From: Actinokineospora spheciospongiae
Lineage (GTDB): Bacteria > Actinomycetota > Actinomycetes > Mycobacteriales > Pseudonocardiaceae
Reading direction: 5' to 3'
Assembly: GCF_000564855.1 (NCBI RefSeq)
Contig: NZ_AYXG01000027.1
Coordinates: 1-64,000 of the forward strand
DNA: 64,000 bases
Both the position numbers and the translations under genes were made by a program. Under the pieces are notes generated by a model, which saw only the letters and a list, made by a program, of their open reading frames with translations, did not search any database and was not told where the DNA came from. This document shows, in pieces, positions 43,954-52,254 of this stretch. Numbering within the stretch: the first letter of the stretch is position 1; each line of letters starts with the position of its first letter.

Positions 43954-44625
43954 TCACGGTGCGGGCACCGCGAGCGGGAGGCGGTCCCAGCCGCGCCGGT
44001 CCGCGTGCGCGGCGAGCACCGGGTCGTCGCCCACGACGACCGGGTGCCCGACCAGCTCCAGCACCGGCAGGTCGGAGTCGTGGTCGCCGTAGGCGGTGCA
44101 GTCGGCCAGGTCGACCCCGCGTTCCCAGGCCAGTTCCCGGGCGGCCACGGCCTTGCGCGCGCCGACGACGGGGTGTGCGACCGCGCCGGTGTAGCGGCCG
44201 TCGCGCACCTCAGGTTCGGTGCACAGCACCGCGTCGGCGAGGACGAGCCGGGCCAGCGGGCGCAGGCACGGCGGGAACGAGCCGGACAGCAGCACCACCG
44301 CCTCGCCCGCCGCCCGGTGGGCGCGCAGCCTGGCCAGCACCGACGGCACGAACAGCCCGCCCGCGGCGTGCTCGGCGTCGAACCACCGCCTGCCCACCGC
44401 CGCCAGCTCCTCCACCGGGCGTCCCGCGAAGTTGGCGAAGAAGGCCCGGTTGGCCTCCTCGCGGGACGCCCCGGCCGCCTTGAGCGCGCCCAGCGCCGCC
44501 AGCCGCGCGTCGAACTCCGACGGCGGGTGGCCGCGCTCGGCCAGGTCGAAGGCCAGGAACCGGAAGATGCTGGTGACGGTGATCAGCGTGCCGTCGACGT
44601 CGAAGAAGGCCAGGCCGCGCGCCAC
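43954..44625 (-). CDS. HAD-family phosphatase (subclass IB, SerB-like)
   Basis: This 223-residue protein has motif I F-F-D-V-D-G-T-L (Asp9 and Asp11), motif II L-L-S-G-S-F, a Lys at V-G-A-R-K and motif IV Y-G-D-H-D-S-D-L-P-V-L. It belongs with phosphoserine-phosphatase-like HAD-IB hydrolases that remove phosphate from small metabolites. GTG 44625 begins two bases after the ACP stop. In the proposed pathway it would remove the phosphate left from the sugar-phosphate partner. Confidence 0.88.
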   Translation of the reverse strand: MARGLAFFDVDGTLITVTSIFRFLAFDLAERGHPPSEFDARLAALGALKAAGASREEANRAFFANFAGRPVEELAAVGRRWFDAEHAAGGLFVPSVLARLRAHRAAGEAVVLLSGSFPPCLRPLARLVLADAVLCTEPEVRDGRYTGAVAHPVVGARKAVAARELAWERGVDLADCTAYGDHDSDLPVLELVGHPVVVGDDPVLAAHADRRGWDRLPLAVPAP

Positions 44626-44627
44626 GG

Positions 44628-44864
44628 TCAGCGGGTCTTGGCGTCGAGGTAGGCCAGCGCCTCGCCGAGCGGCTGGTCGTGGCGCAGGTCGCCCTCGGGG
44701 ATGACGACCCCGTACTCCTTCTGCATCCACAGCGCGATCTCCATCAGGTGCAGCGAGTCGAGGCCGATGTCCTCGAAGGTGCGCTCCAGCCCCAGCTCGG
44801 CGACCGGCAGCTCGGCCTTCGCCGCGACCAGCTCGACGACCCGGGTATTGACAGTTGTGTCCAT
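44628..44864 (-). CDS. acyl carrier protein
   Basis: This 78-residue acidic protein has the D-S-L phosphopantetheine site (Ser37) in G-L-D-S-L-H-L-M-E-I and the four-helix ACP pattern. A stand-alone ACP next to a ketosynthase III and an AvrD-family protein indicates a dedicated beta-ketoacyl donor rather than primary fatty-acid synthesis. It lies 27 bp after the ketosynthase gene. Confidence 0.92.
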   Translation of the reverse strand: MDTTVNTRVVELVAAKAELPVAELGLERTFEDIGLDSLHLMEIALWMQKEYGVVIPEGDLRHDQPLGEALAYLDAKTR

Positions 44865-44891
44865 GTGCGACTCCCCTTGGTGTTCTTCTGC

Positions 44892-45893
44892 TTACAGGGC
44901 GGCCAGGTCAGGCCATTCCAGGGTGATGGCGCCCCAGGTGGCGCCGCCGCCGAACGCGGTCAGCACCACCCGGTCGCCGGGGGCCAGCCGCCCGGCGCGC
45001 GCGGCGTCGTCGAGGGCCAGCGGGATGGAGGCGGCGGCGGTGTTGCCGACGCTGTCGACGTTGACGAACGCCCGCTCCCCGGGCAGGTCGAGCTGGTCGG
45101 CCACCGCGTGCAGGATGCGCACGTTGGCCTGGTGGCCGACCAGCCAGTCGACCGAACCGGGGTCCCAACCGGTCCGGCGCAGCACCGTCCGCGACGACTC
45201 GGTCATCCGGTTGACGGCGTTGACGAACACCGTCCTGCCCTGCATCTTCATGAAGTGGTCGGTCGGCCCCGGCTCGACCCCGGACGTGCGCTGCCGCGAT
45301 CCCCCGGCGGGCACGACGATCAGGTCGGCCAGGTCGCCGTCCGCGCCGAGGTCGAACGCCAGCAGCGCGCCCCGGTCGGACTGGTGCCCGGCGGTGAGCA
45401 CGACCGCCCCGGCGCCGTCGCCGAAGATCGGCGCGGTGTTGCGGTCGTCCGGGTCGATGATGGTGGTGAACGCCTCCGCGCCCACCACCAGCACCCGGTC
45501 CGCGGTGCCCAGCGAGATCAGCCCGGCCGCGGTGGCCATGGCGTAGAGGAACCCGGAGCACACCGCGGCGACGTCGAACGCCGGGATCGGGCCGAGCCCG
45601 AGCCCGCTGGCCACGGTGGGCGCGGTCGCCGGGCACGGGTGGTCCGGGGTGGTGGTGGCCAGCACCAGCGCGTCGACGGACTCCACGCCCGCCGACTTCA
45701 GCGCCCGGCGCCCGGCCTCCACGGCCAGGTCGCTGGTCGCGGTGCCGACCCCGACCCGGCGGCGTTCGCGGATGCCGGTCCGCGAGCGAATCCACTCGTC
45801 GGAGGTGTCCATCCGCGCGGCCAGCATGTCGTTGGTGACGACCTGCTCGGGCACGGTGGAGCCGATGCCGGTGAGGACTGCGGCGCGCCCCAT
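44892..45893 (-). CDS. beta-ketoacyl-ACP synthase III (FabH-like)
   Basis: This 333-residue thiolase-fold enzyme has the full FabH triad: Cys112 in A-A-V-C-S-G-F, His254 in G-H-Q-A-N-V-R-I and Asn284 in S-V-G-N-T-A-A-A-S. It would condense an acyl-CoA starter with malonyl-ACP to give a 3-oxoacyl-ACP on the neighbouring ACP. That is exactly the donor AvrD- and AfsA-type enzymes need. Such a gene outside the fad operon marks a specialised pathway. Confidence 0.92.
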   Translation of the reverse strand: MGRAAVLTGIGSTVPEQVVTNDMLAARMDTSDEWIRSRTGIRERRRVGVGTATSDLAVEAGRRALKSAGVESVDALVLATTTPDHPCPATAPTVASGLGLGPIPAFDVAAVCSGFLYAMATAAGLISLGTADRVLVVGAEAFTTIIDPDDRNTAPIFGDGAGAVVLTAGHQSDRGALLAFDLGADGDLADLIVVPAGGSRQRTSGVEPGPTDHFMKMQGRTVFVNAVNRMTESSRTVLRRTGWDPGSVDWLVGHQANVRILHAVADQLDLPGERAFVNVDSVGNTAAASIPLALDDAARAGRLAPGDRVVLTAFGGGATWGAITLEWPDLAAL

Positions 45894-45930
45894 GCGGTGT
45901 TCTCCTCTGCTGCTGGTTCTGGCGGGGGCG

Positions 45931-46650
45931 TCAGACCGCGGAGCCGACGGCCCAGGCGCGGTCGGTCTCGATGGTCATGTCGACCGCCTTGTACTCCTGC
46001 TGCGCCTTCTCGATGGCGGTGTGCACGTCCATCACCGGGGTGAAGTCGAAGGTGTCGACGATGCCGTTGAGCCGCTGCACGAGGGTGCCGCCGATGACGT
46101 GGCGGGGGATGCCCAGCTCGTCGATGGCCTTGGCGATGCCCTCGTCGGCCAGCCGCCGGAACCGCTCGTTGACCGGGCGGTGCCCGTCCTTGGCCAGCTC
46201 CAGCTCGTTGGGCAGGTGCACGAACGCGTCGTAGGTGTTCTTCACGTGCTCCTTGATGGCCACGCCGAGCTGGTCCATGACCTGCTCGAAGAACAGCATC
46301 TCCGGGGTCTTCTCCACGGTCTCGACGTCGCTGAGGTGCACCGAGTCGTTGGGGTTGATGCCGACGATCACCCGCACCGCGCCGTAGAGCCACTCCTGCA
46401 ACGAGGAGCCGTCGGAGACGAAGCCGTTGACCAGGTGGCTCTCGTGGGTGACCCGCTCGACGTGCCTGCGCACGATGAGCTGGATCAGCTCCGCGCCGTT
46501 GCACTGCTCCAGGGTCTTGCCCGGCACCGCGAACGGCAGCAGCTCGCGCATGGTGCGCGCCCGGGTGCGCTCGATGCCGATGTAGTGCGACAGCGCGTAG
46601 GAGGTGAGGGTCTTGCCGGAGGAGTACGTGCCGGAAATGGCGAGCTTCAT
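45931..46650 (-). CDS. P-loop ATPase (AAA_28/NadR-kinase-like)
   Basis: This 239-residue soluble protein starts with Walker A G-T-Y-S-S-G-K-T (7-14), then T-M-R-E-L-L-P-F. It resembles the small AAA_28 group related to the ribosylnicotinamide kinase domain of NadR, with the Q-E-W-L-Y and D-A-F-V-H-L-P-N-E-L-E segments of that group. A kinase acting on a small sugar or cofactor, or an ATP-driven chaperone-like role, are both possible. It lies second in the AvrD operon, 26 bp after avrD-like and 37 bp before the ketosynthase. Confidence 0.75.
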   Translation of the reverse strand: MKLAISGTYSSGKTLTSYALSHYIGIERTRARTMRELLPFAVPGKTLEQCNGAELIQLIVRRHVERVTHESHLVNGFVSDGSSLQEWLYGAVRVIVGINPNDSVHLSDVETVEKTPEMLFFEQVMDQLGVAIKEHVKNTYDAFVHLPNELELAKDGHRPVNERFRRLADEGIAKAIDELGIPRHVIGGTLVQRLNGIVDTFDFTPVMDVHTAIEKAQQEYKAVDMTIETDRAWAVGSAV

Positions 46651-46676
46651 GGGTTTCCTTCTCTGGTGGGGGTTTG

Positions 46677-47675
46677 TCAGACGCCGCGCGGCAGCGAGTG
46701 CGCGACCGCGCAGGTGAACCGCACGCCGCCGAGTTCGGCGACGACGTCGGCGGTGCGCCACACGCCGCCGCCCATCTCGATCAGGTTGGGGTCGCGCAGC
46801 TCGGTCAGCAGCGGCAGCGGCCCGCCGACCGGGCGGACGGGGTGGGCCACTTCAAGGGTGGTGCTGCGCATCCACAGCGTGTTGCTCGCGCTGCGGCGCA
46901 TGGAGTCCAGCTCGTAGAGCAGCACCTGGGCCAGTTGCAGGCCGGTGGCGAACGCGTCGACCATGGTGGCCGCGGGCTGGTAGGCGCCCTCGATGCCCTC
47001 CTCGGCGCCCGCCGGGGTCAGCTCCACCGCGGCGGTGGCGCGCAGCGCGGGCAGGTCCAGCGCCAGGTCGTCGACGCGGTGCCCGCCGCGGGTGAAGCCG
47101 GTGCCGTAGTAGCGGCTCGCGGCCGGGCCGAGCAGCACGTCCGGGCTGCCGTAGGTGTCGCGGCCGGGGCGGACCTCGCCGCCGGGGTGCTCCACCTCGC
47201 AGCGCACCCGCATCGACCCGACCGCGCAGTCCACCACGGACACCGTGCCGCACAGCGAACCCGGTTCCTCGCGGGTGGACACCAGCCGCGCGGCCAGGCC
47301 CAGCTCGCGCAGGTCCTCCTCCGGGCTCTGCCCGGCCCGGATCGCCACCTTCCGCACCCACATCGCCCGGTGCTGCTCCGGGGTGGGCAGGAACGCGCGC
47401 ACCAGGACCAGCTCGCTGAGCTGCACGCCGAACAGGATCGCGTCGATCGTGCTCAGGTGCGGGCGCAGGTCCACGCCCGCCGACTTCTTCGACCAGTCGG
47501 CCGGGTAGCCCAGGCCGACGTGCGTGCCGACCGAGGCGGCGGCCGGGTCGAGGACCAGCGCCGAGACCGGGCCGAAGGTGTACTCGACGCGCTTGTACCC
47601 GGCGGAGAAGAAGCGCTTGGCGCCGTCGCCGAGGTGGTCGTCCACAGTGGTGTGGGCTAAGGCGGGGTTGGTCAT
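46677..47675 (-). CDS. AvrD-family protein (syringolide-type sugar/acyl condensing enzyme)
   Basis: This 332-residue protein matches the AvrD pattern I know from Pseudomonas: D-D-H-L-G-D-G-A-K-R-F-F-S-A-G-Y-K-R-V near the N-terminus, V-G-L-G-Y-P-A-D-W-S-K-K, L-R-P-H-L-S-T-I-D-A-I and S-E-L-V-L. It has no signal peptide. AvrD directs synthesis of syringolides, which join a beta-ketoacyl chain to a ketopentose. The following ACP, ketosynthase III, phosphatase and C=C reductase fit such a route. Start ATG 47675 has GGGAG upstream; a minus-strand -10-like TAGCGT (47782-47787) may drive the operon. It is divergent from a thioesterase gene. Confidence 0.85.
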   Translation of the reverse strand: MTNPALAHTTVDDHLGDGAKRFFSAGYKRVEYTFGPVSALVLDPAAASVGTHVGLGYPADWSKKSAGVDLRPHLSTIDAILFGVQLSELVLVRAFLPTPEQHRAMWVRKVAIRAGQSPEEDLRELGLAARLVSTREEPGSLCGTVSVVDCAVGSMRVRCEVEHPGGEVRPGRDTYGSPDVLLGPAASRYYGTGFTRGGHRVDDLALDLPALRATAAVELTPAGAEEGIEGAYQPAATMVDAFATGLQLAQVLLYELDSMRRSASNTLWMRSTTLEVAHPVRPVGGPLPLLTELRDPNLIEMGGGVWRTADVVAELGGVRFTCAVAHSLPRGV

Positions 47676-47961
47676 GGGTGGAACTCCCAACGGCGTGCGA
47701 ACGCCTAGGTGGGTCGGGGAAGTGAGGTGGTGGCAGCGGCCGGGAGCCGGTGTCGGGCCGCGGCGGCGGGCTGCTGGTGCGACGCTAACAGGACCGGCGG
47801 CCCCGTTGCCTGCGTCGGTTTGTACGGGGCAAGGCCATACGGGTACTCCCAGCACCACCGTGACCCCCGCCACAACCCGTGGCGGGCGGGCGGCGGCGCC
47901 TACATAGCCTGGCGTCCCCGGACGCGTCCGTCGATCTGGGACAGATCCCTTGGAGGTTTCG

Positions 47962-48417
47962 GTGACCGCAGAACTGTTCCCGGTCGAGGTGCAACCCGGT
48001 TACGCCGACGAGCAGCTAATCGCCAAGCTGGGCATCACCATCGTCGAGTGCCGCCCCGGCCTGGTCGTCGGCACGATGCCGGTCACCGGGAACCGGCAGC
48101 CGGTCGGGATCATGCACGGCGGCGCCAACGCCGCGTTCGCCGAGACGCTGGGGTCCTTCGCGGCCTGGCTGCACGCCGGTCCCGGCGGGCAGGCGGTCGG
48201 GCTCGACCTGTCGTGCACCCACCACCGCTGGGTCGCCTCCGGGCTGGTGACCGGGGTCGCCACGGCGCTGCACGAGGGCCGCTCCAGCGCCACCTACGAG
48301 GTCGTCATCACCGACGAGGACGACCGGCGCACCTGCACCGCCCGGCTCACGTGCGCGATCAGCAGGCGGGTGCGCCGTTCGGCGGGTGGGCGCGCGCCCG
48401 TTCGGCCCCGGGTCTGA
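47962..48417 (+). CDS. PaaI/MenI-type hotdog thioesterase
   Basis: This 151-residue hotdog-fold protein has H-G-G-A-N-A-A-F-A-E-T-L-G-S, with the catalytic acidic residue of the PaaI-type helix, and G-L-D-L-S-C-T-H-H-R-W. It hydrolyses acyl- or aroyl-CoA thioesters; DHNA-CoA hydrolysis in menaquinone synthesis is one familiar job for close relatives. GTG 47962 follows TTGGAGG. It is divergent from the AvrD operon and could edit acyl-CoA for it, but could equally be unrelated. Confidence 0.82.
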   Translation: MTAELFPVEVQPGYADEQLIAKLGITIVECRPGLVVGTMPVTGNRQPVGIMHGGANAAFAETLGSFAAWLHAGPGGQAVGLDLSCTHHRWVASGLVTGVATALHEGRSSATYEVVITDEDDRRTCTARLTCAISRRVRRSAGGRAPVRPRV

Positions 48418-48495
48418 GGGTCCATTTCGGACATCGCGGACCGGGTTGATCACTGTCGGTCGCCGGATCACCCGGCAGCGCAAACTGCCCCCGGC

Positions 48496-48507
48496 GGTAC
48501 TGGTACC
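48496..48507. promoter_or_regulatory. perfect palindrome, candidate MmyB-type operator
   Basis: GGTACTGGTACC is an inverted pair of GGTAC half sites around TG (GGTAC-TG-GTACC), 87 bp before the MFS start at 48594. A closely similar site is at 33950-33961. Confidence 0.5.
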
Positions 48508-48593
48508 ACCGGGTGGGGGGTTCGGCGCGGCCTGGCACGGCGGCACCCGGGGGCGGGATGATCGGGGGTGAAGTCCATCCCCGTGGAGGTCCC

Positions 48594-49805
48594 GTGGCCA
48601 AGACAGCGTCCGCACCCCGTCGCGCCGAGCCCGGGGCGGGGATGTCGGAGCGGATGGTCGCGCTGTTCGCCGTCGCGGGCGGGCTGGCGGTCGCGAACAT
48701 CTACTACGCCCAGCCGCTGCTCACCGCCATCGCCGCCGAGTTCGGCGTGGGCAGCGCGACCGCCGCGCTGCTGGTCACCGTCACCACCGCCGGGTACGCC
48801 CTCGGGCTGGCGCTGGTGGTGCCGCTGGCGGACGTGCTCAACCGCAGGCGGCTGGTCGTCACCCTGCTCTCGGTGGTCGCCGCCGTGCAGGCCGCGTCCG
48901 CGTTCGCCCCGTCGGTCGGGGTGCTGACGGCGATCTCGGCGGTGCTGGGCGTCTCCGCGGTCGTGGCGCCGCTGATGGTCGCCTTCGGTGCCACGCTCGC
49001 CGACGACCGGCAGCGCGGCCGGGTCACCGGGACGGTGATGAGCGGGGTCCTCATCGGTGTCCTGCTGGCGCGCACCGGCGGCGGGCTCATCGCCGAGGTC
49101 GCGGGCGACTGGCGGGCGGTCTACCTGGTCGCGGCCGTGCTGATGGTGGTGCTCGCCGCCGTGCTGCACCGGACCCTGCCGGACGTGCCGGTGGCCACCC
49201 GGATGCGGTACCCGGCGCTGCTGCGCTCGGTCGTGTCGATCGTCCGCGAGGAACCGGTGCTGCGGCTGCGCTGCGCCTACGGGTTCCTGTGCTTCGCCGG
49301 GTTCAGCGCTTTCTGGGCGTCCTCGGCGTTCCTGCTGGCGGGGGAGCCGTACCGGTTCGGCGAAGCGGTGATCGGCGCGTTCGGGCTGCTCGGCGCGATC
49401 GGCGCCTACGCCGCCAGGGTCACCGGCCGGTTCCTCGACCGCGGCTGGGAGAAGGCCACCACCGGGACGCTGCTGGTGCTGCTGCTGCTGAGCTGGGGCG
49501 TGCTCGCCCTCGGCGGCGGCACCTGGCCGGTGGCGCTGGTCGTCGGCGTGCTGCTGCTCGACCTGGCCGTGCAGGGCGTGCAGGTGACGAACCTGGGCAC
49601 CGTGTACGCGCTGCGGCCGGAGGCGCGCAGCCGCATCACCATGGCCTACACCGGCACCTACTTCCTCGGCGGCGCGGCGGGCTCGGCCCTGTCCGGGGCC
49701 GCCTACGCCGCGGCGGGCTGGCCCGCCGTCTGCCTCGTCGGCGCCGTCCTGGCGCTGGCCGCGGTCGTGCTCTGGGCCATTCAGACGCTGCGCCGCACCC
49801 GTTGA
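48594..49805 (+). CDS. MFS transporter
   Basis: This 403-residue protein has twelve membrane helices. Features include N-I-Y-Y-A-Q-P-L-L in the first helix region (typical of a YfnB/arabinose-exporter-like MFS subgroup), L-A-D-V-L-N-R-R-R and F-L-D-R-G. GTG 48594 follows GGAGG at 48585-48589. It is followed by an MmyB-like regulator in the same direction and carries an operator-like palindrome upstream, so control by that regulator is likely. Its substrate is unknown. Confidence 0.85.
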   Translation: MAKTASAPRRAEPGAGMSERMVALFAVAGGLAVANIYYAQPLLTAIAAEFGVGSATAALLVTVTTAGYALGLALVVPLADVLNRRRLVVTLLSVVAAVQAASAFAPSVGVLTAISAVLGVSAVVAPLMVAFGATLADDRQRGRVTGTVMSGVLIGVLLARTGGGLIAEVAGDWRAVYLVAAVLMVVLAAVLHRTLPDVPVATRMRYPALLRSVVSIVREEPVLRLRCAYGFLCFAGFSAFWASSAFLLAGEPYRFGEAVIGAFGLLGAIGAYAARVTGRFLDRGWEKATTGTLLVLLLLSWGVLALGGGTWPVALVVGVLLLDLAVQGVQVTNLGTVYALRPEARSRITMAYTGTYFLGGAAGSALSGAAYAAAGWPAVCLVGAVLALAAVVLWAIQTLRRTR

Positions 49806-49936
49806 CCACATTCCCGTCACCGCTGTGTGTCGATTGTGACGCGTGAATAACAAATCGAACGGACAGTCATTTATCCTGGGCTCCGGCGCGCGGTCGTTGG
49901 GCCGATTGTGATTGCTGCACAAACTTAAATACGCCT

Positions 49937-49997
49937 GGTGATCGGCCGATTACCAGATGCACTGCGGCTTGACAAGCACCCGTTCCGGGGGTGATGC
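49937..49997 (+). promoter_or_regulatory. promoter and palindrome before MmyB-like regulator
   Basis: GGTGATCGGCCGATTACC (49937-49954) is a near-perfect palindrome with a 10-bp perfect core. It is followed by TTGACA (49969-49974) and, 17 bp on, the weak -10 TGATGC (49992-49997). The predicted start falls at about 50004, giving a nearly leaderless message from ATG 50006. The surrounding 150 bp are distinctly AT-richer. Confidence 0.45.
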
Positions 49998-50005
49998 TCG
50001 GTCGC

Positions 50006-50878
50006 ATGGCAAAAAGTGGGGGAAACAGTCGGCAGCGGGAAGAGTTGGGGCACTTCCTGAAGACCCGGCGTTCACGATTATCGCCGACTGATTTCGGATT
50101 GTCCGTTTCAGCGGGCAGGCGGCGCACGCCCGGCCTGCGCCGCGAGGAGGTCGCCGTGCTCGCGGGCATCGGCACGTCCTGGTACACCTGGCTCGAACAG
50201 GGCCGCGACATCAACGTGTCGGAATCGGTGGCCAGGGCGATCGGCCGGGCGCTGTGCCTGGACCGGTCGGAAGTTCGCTACCTGTACCAGTTGCTGGGGA
50301 TCACCCCACCGCAGCCGACGGTCGCCGTGGGGGAGCGCACGACCGTCGACCTGCGGCACGTGGTGGACGAGTGCCTGCCCAGCCCGGCGCTGGTGGTCGA
50401 CAGCCTGTGGAACCTGCTCGGGTTCAACGCCTCGGCCGCACTGGTCTTCGGGTTCACCCCCGAAGACCGCAATCTATTGATCAGCTTCTTCACCAACCCG
50501 GAGATCTGGTCGCGCTACGCCGAACCGGAACTGATGGCCCGAATGGCCGTCGCCCAGTTCCGCATCAGCGCCGCGGGGCACTACGACGACCCGCTCTTCA
50601 ACAATGTGGTCACCACCCTGTGCGAACAGAGCCCGCAGTTCGCCGCGCTCTGGTACAGCCACGAGGTGCTCGACTCCAGAATGCGCCACAAAGAGGTCAA
50701 TCATCCCACCGTCGGGCGTCTGGTCTTCGACACCCACTCCTGGCAGTTGGACGGCCCGGAACAGATCCGCATGTTCCTGCACATCCCGCGCAGGCACTCC
50801 GACACCCGGCGCAAGCTCGAATGCCTCCTCGACCAGCACGCCCGCGAACACGCCCTCCCGGAGCGCGTGACCGCGTGA
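50006..50878 (+). CDS. XRE-family regulator with MmyB-like ligand-binding domain
   Basis: This 290-residue protein is a paralogue in architecture of the one at 34006: helix-turn-helix with R-R-R-T-P-G-L-R-R-E-E-V-A-V-L-A-G-I-G-x-x-W-Y-T-W-L-E-Q-G-R, then a PAS-like domain with A-L-V-V-D-S-L-W-N-L-L-G-F-N and N-H-P-T-V-G-R-L. GTG 49991 and ATG 49994 are possible earlier starts; ATG 50006 best fits the predicted promoter. It probably regulates the MFS gene before it and may influence the nearby AvrD cluster. Confidence 0.85.
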   Translation: MAKSGGNSRQREELGHFLKTRRSRLSPTDFGLSVSAGRRRTPGLRREEVAVLAGIGTSWYTWLEQGRDINVSESVARAIGRALCLDRSEVRYLYQLLGITPPQPTVAVGERTTVDLRHVVDECLPSPALVVDSLWNLLGFNASAALVFGFTPEDRNLLISFFTNPEIWSRYAEPELMARMAVAQFRISAAGHYDDPLFNNVVTTLCEQSPQFAALWYSHEVLDSRMRHKEVNHPTVGRLVFDTHSWQLDGPEQIRMFLHIPRRHSDTRRKLECLLDQHAREHALPERVTA

Positions 50879-51064
50879 CCCCGGCGACCGGCGCGGCTCG
50901 CACCGCCACGGCCGCGCCGGTCACCGCCACCCCGCTGGGCGGGAACGGGTTGCGCGTGTGGAACCCCGTGGTCCGCCCGGCCCGGTCCATCAGCTCCGAC
51001 AGCGCGGGCAGGTCGTAGTCCAAGTCCGCCTGCCGCGCCCGGCTGCCCGCCGGTCTTTGTGGGG

Positions 51065-51213
51065 TGCCCGGCTGGGTGGATGTGCTTGGCCGGGGCCCCT
51101 ACGGCGATCATGCGGCCCAGCGTGACAGGGTGGGGTTGAAGGGATGCCCCACCGCCCGGGCAGGCTTGCACATGATCGCCACCCCCGACCAAACACATCC
51201 ACCCACCCGGGCA
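51065..51213. repeat. long imperfect inverted repeat with ~58-bp loop
   Basis: The left arm 51065-51112 (begins TGCCCGGCTGGGTGGATGTG, ends GGCGATCATG) and right arm 51171-51213 (begins CATGATCGCC, ends CACCCGGGCA) are reverse complements apart from scattered mismatches and a few inserted bases. The ends resemble each other enough to suggest a small non-coding mobile or palindromic element. Confidence 0.7.
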
Positions 51214-51250
51214 GGGGCGTAGCCGGGCCTGCGGTTGCGAGGGTGGTCGG
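51198..51250. repeat. copy of the dispersed ~64-bp repeat
   Basis: TCCACCCACCCGGGCA, GGGGCGTAGCCGGGCCTGCG and GTTGCGAGGGTGGTCGG here match the units at 1-390, most closely the unit at 194, over about 50 bp with few changes. Confidence 0.8.
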
Positions 51251-51540
51251 CGGCTGCGCCGGTGGGGTTTGCGTGGCTGGTGGCCGGGTCGGCGGTTGGC
51301 GGGGTGGCTGAGCAGGTTGGGGGCAGGTCCTGGGCCGCGCGCACCACACCGTGTCCCGCCCGCCGCCGCGCCCCGCGGGAATGCCCGTCGTCGCACGGGA
51401 AGTCTCCGGTCTGCTCCGGTCGGGAGGGCGGTGACCGGCCTGCTGGGAGGGGCGCGGGGTCCCCCGGGTCGGGTGGGCAGGCAGAATGGGGCGCTGCGTG
51501 GCCAGTCGGAGTGGCCGGTCGGACGAGGGGAGTGGCAGCG

Positions 51541-52254
51541 GTGGGACAGGGTGAACTGCGCGGGGTCGTCGCCATGGACGGACCCTCGGGCACCGGCAAG
51601 TCCACCGTGGCCCGCGGGTTGGCCAGGGCGCTGGGGGCCGGCTACCTCGACACCGGGGCGATGTACCGGGTGGTGACGCTGGCCGTCCTGCGCGCCGGGG
51701 TGGACCCCGCCGACAGCGCGGCCGTGCTGCGCGTGGCCGAGGGCGTCGACCTGGGCATCGGCACCGACCCGGGTGGGTCGGCGGTGCTGCTGGGCGGCGA
51801 GCCGGTCGACGCGGAGATCCGCGGGCCCGAGGTCACCGCCGCGGTGTCCGCGGTGTCGGCGGTCGCCGGGGTGCGCGACCTGCTGGTCTCCCGGCAGCGG
51901 CGGATCATCGGGGAGAGCCGCGCCACCCTGGGCGGCATCGTCGTCGAGGGCCGCGACATCGGCACCGTCGTCGCCCCCGAGGCCCCGCTCAAGGTCTACC
52001 TCACCGCCTCCGCCGACGCCCGCGCCGCCCGGCGCACCGCGCAGGACTCCGCCGAGGGGCGCGTCTCCACTGTGGACGCGACCAAGGCCGACGTGCAGCG
52101 CCGCGACACCTTCGACTCCACCCGCGCGGTGTCCCCGCTGCGGCCCGCGGTCGACGCCGTCGAGGTCGACACCACCGACCTGGGCATCGACGCCGTGCTG
52201 GCCCAGTTGCTGGAGATCGTGCGCGAGCGCGGCCTGTGCGGGGCCGAGCGGTGA
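51541..52254 (+). CDS. cmk: cytidylate kinase
   Basis: This 237-residue enzyme phosphorylates CMP and dCMP with ATP. It has the P-loop G-P-S-G-T-G-K-S (14-21), [20 protein letters not shown] and R-A-A-R-R motifs of bacterial Cmk. GTG 51541 is 9 bp from GAGGGGA; GTG 51532 is too close to it. It begins the conserved cmk-plsC-der operon, with a GTGA overlap to the next gene. Confidence 0.95.
   Translation: MGQGELRGVVAMDGPSGTGKSTVARGLARALGAGYLDTGAMYRVVTLAVLRAGVDPADSAAVLRVAEGVDLGIGTDPGGSAVLLGGEPVDAEIRGPEVTAAVSAVSAVAGVRDLLVSRQRRIIGESRATLGGIVVEGRDIGTVVAPEAPLKVYLTASADARAARRTAQDSAEGRVSTVDATKADVQRRDTFDSTRAVSPLRPAVDAVEVDTTDLGIDAVLAQLLEIVRERGLCGAER

Larger units (their letters stand above)
50879..51540. 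other. 662-bp intergenic repeat region before cmk
   Basis: No gene was found. The region contains a large imperfect inverted repeat (51065-51112 with 51171-51213) whose right arm ends in a unit of the dispersed TCCACCCACCCGGGCA family, and a partial second unit near 51262-51310. Several frames stay open but only through GC bias. The cmk gene follows with GAGGGGAG as ribosome-binding site. Confidence 0.7.

Noticed and set aside
51235-51540. N-terminal extension of cmk
   Set aside because: The extension is repeat-derived sequence; Cmk proteins normally start just before the P-loop as from GTG 51541.
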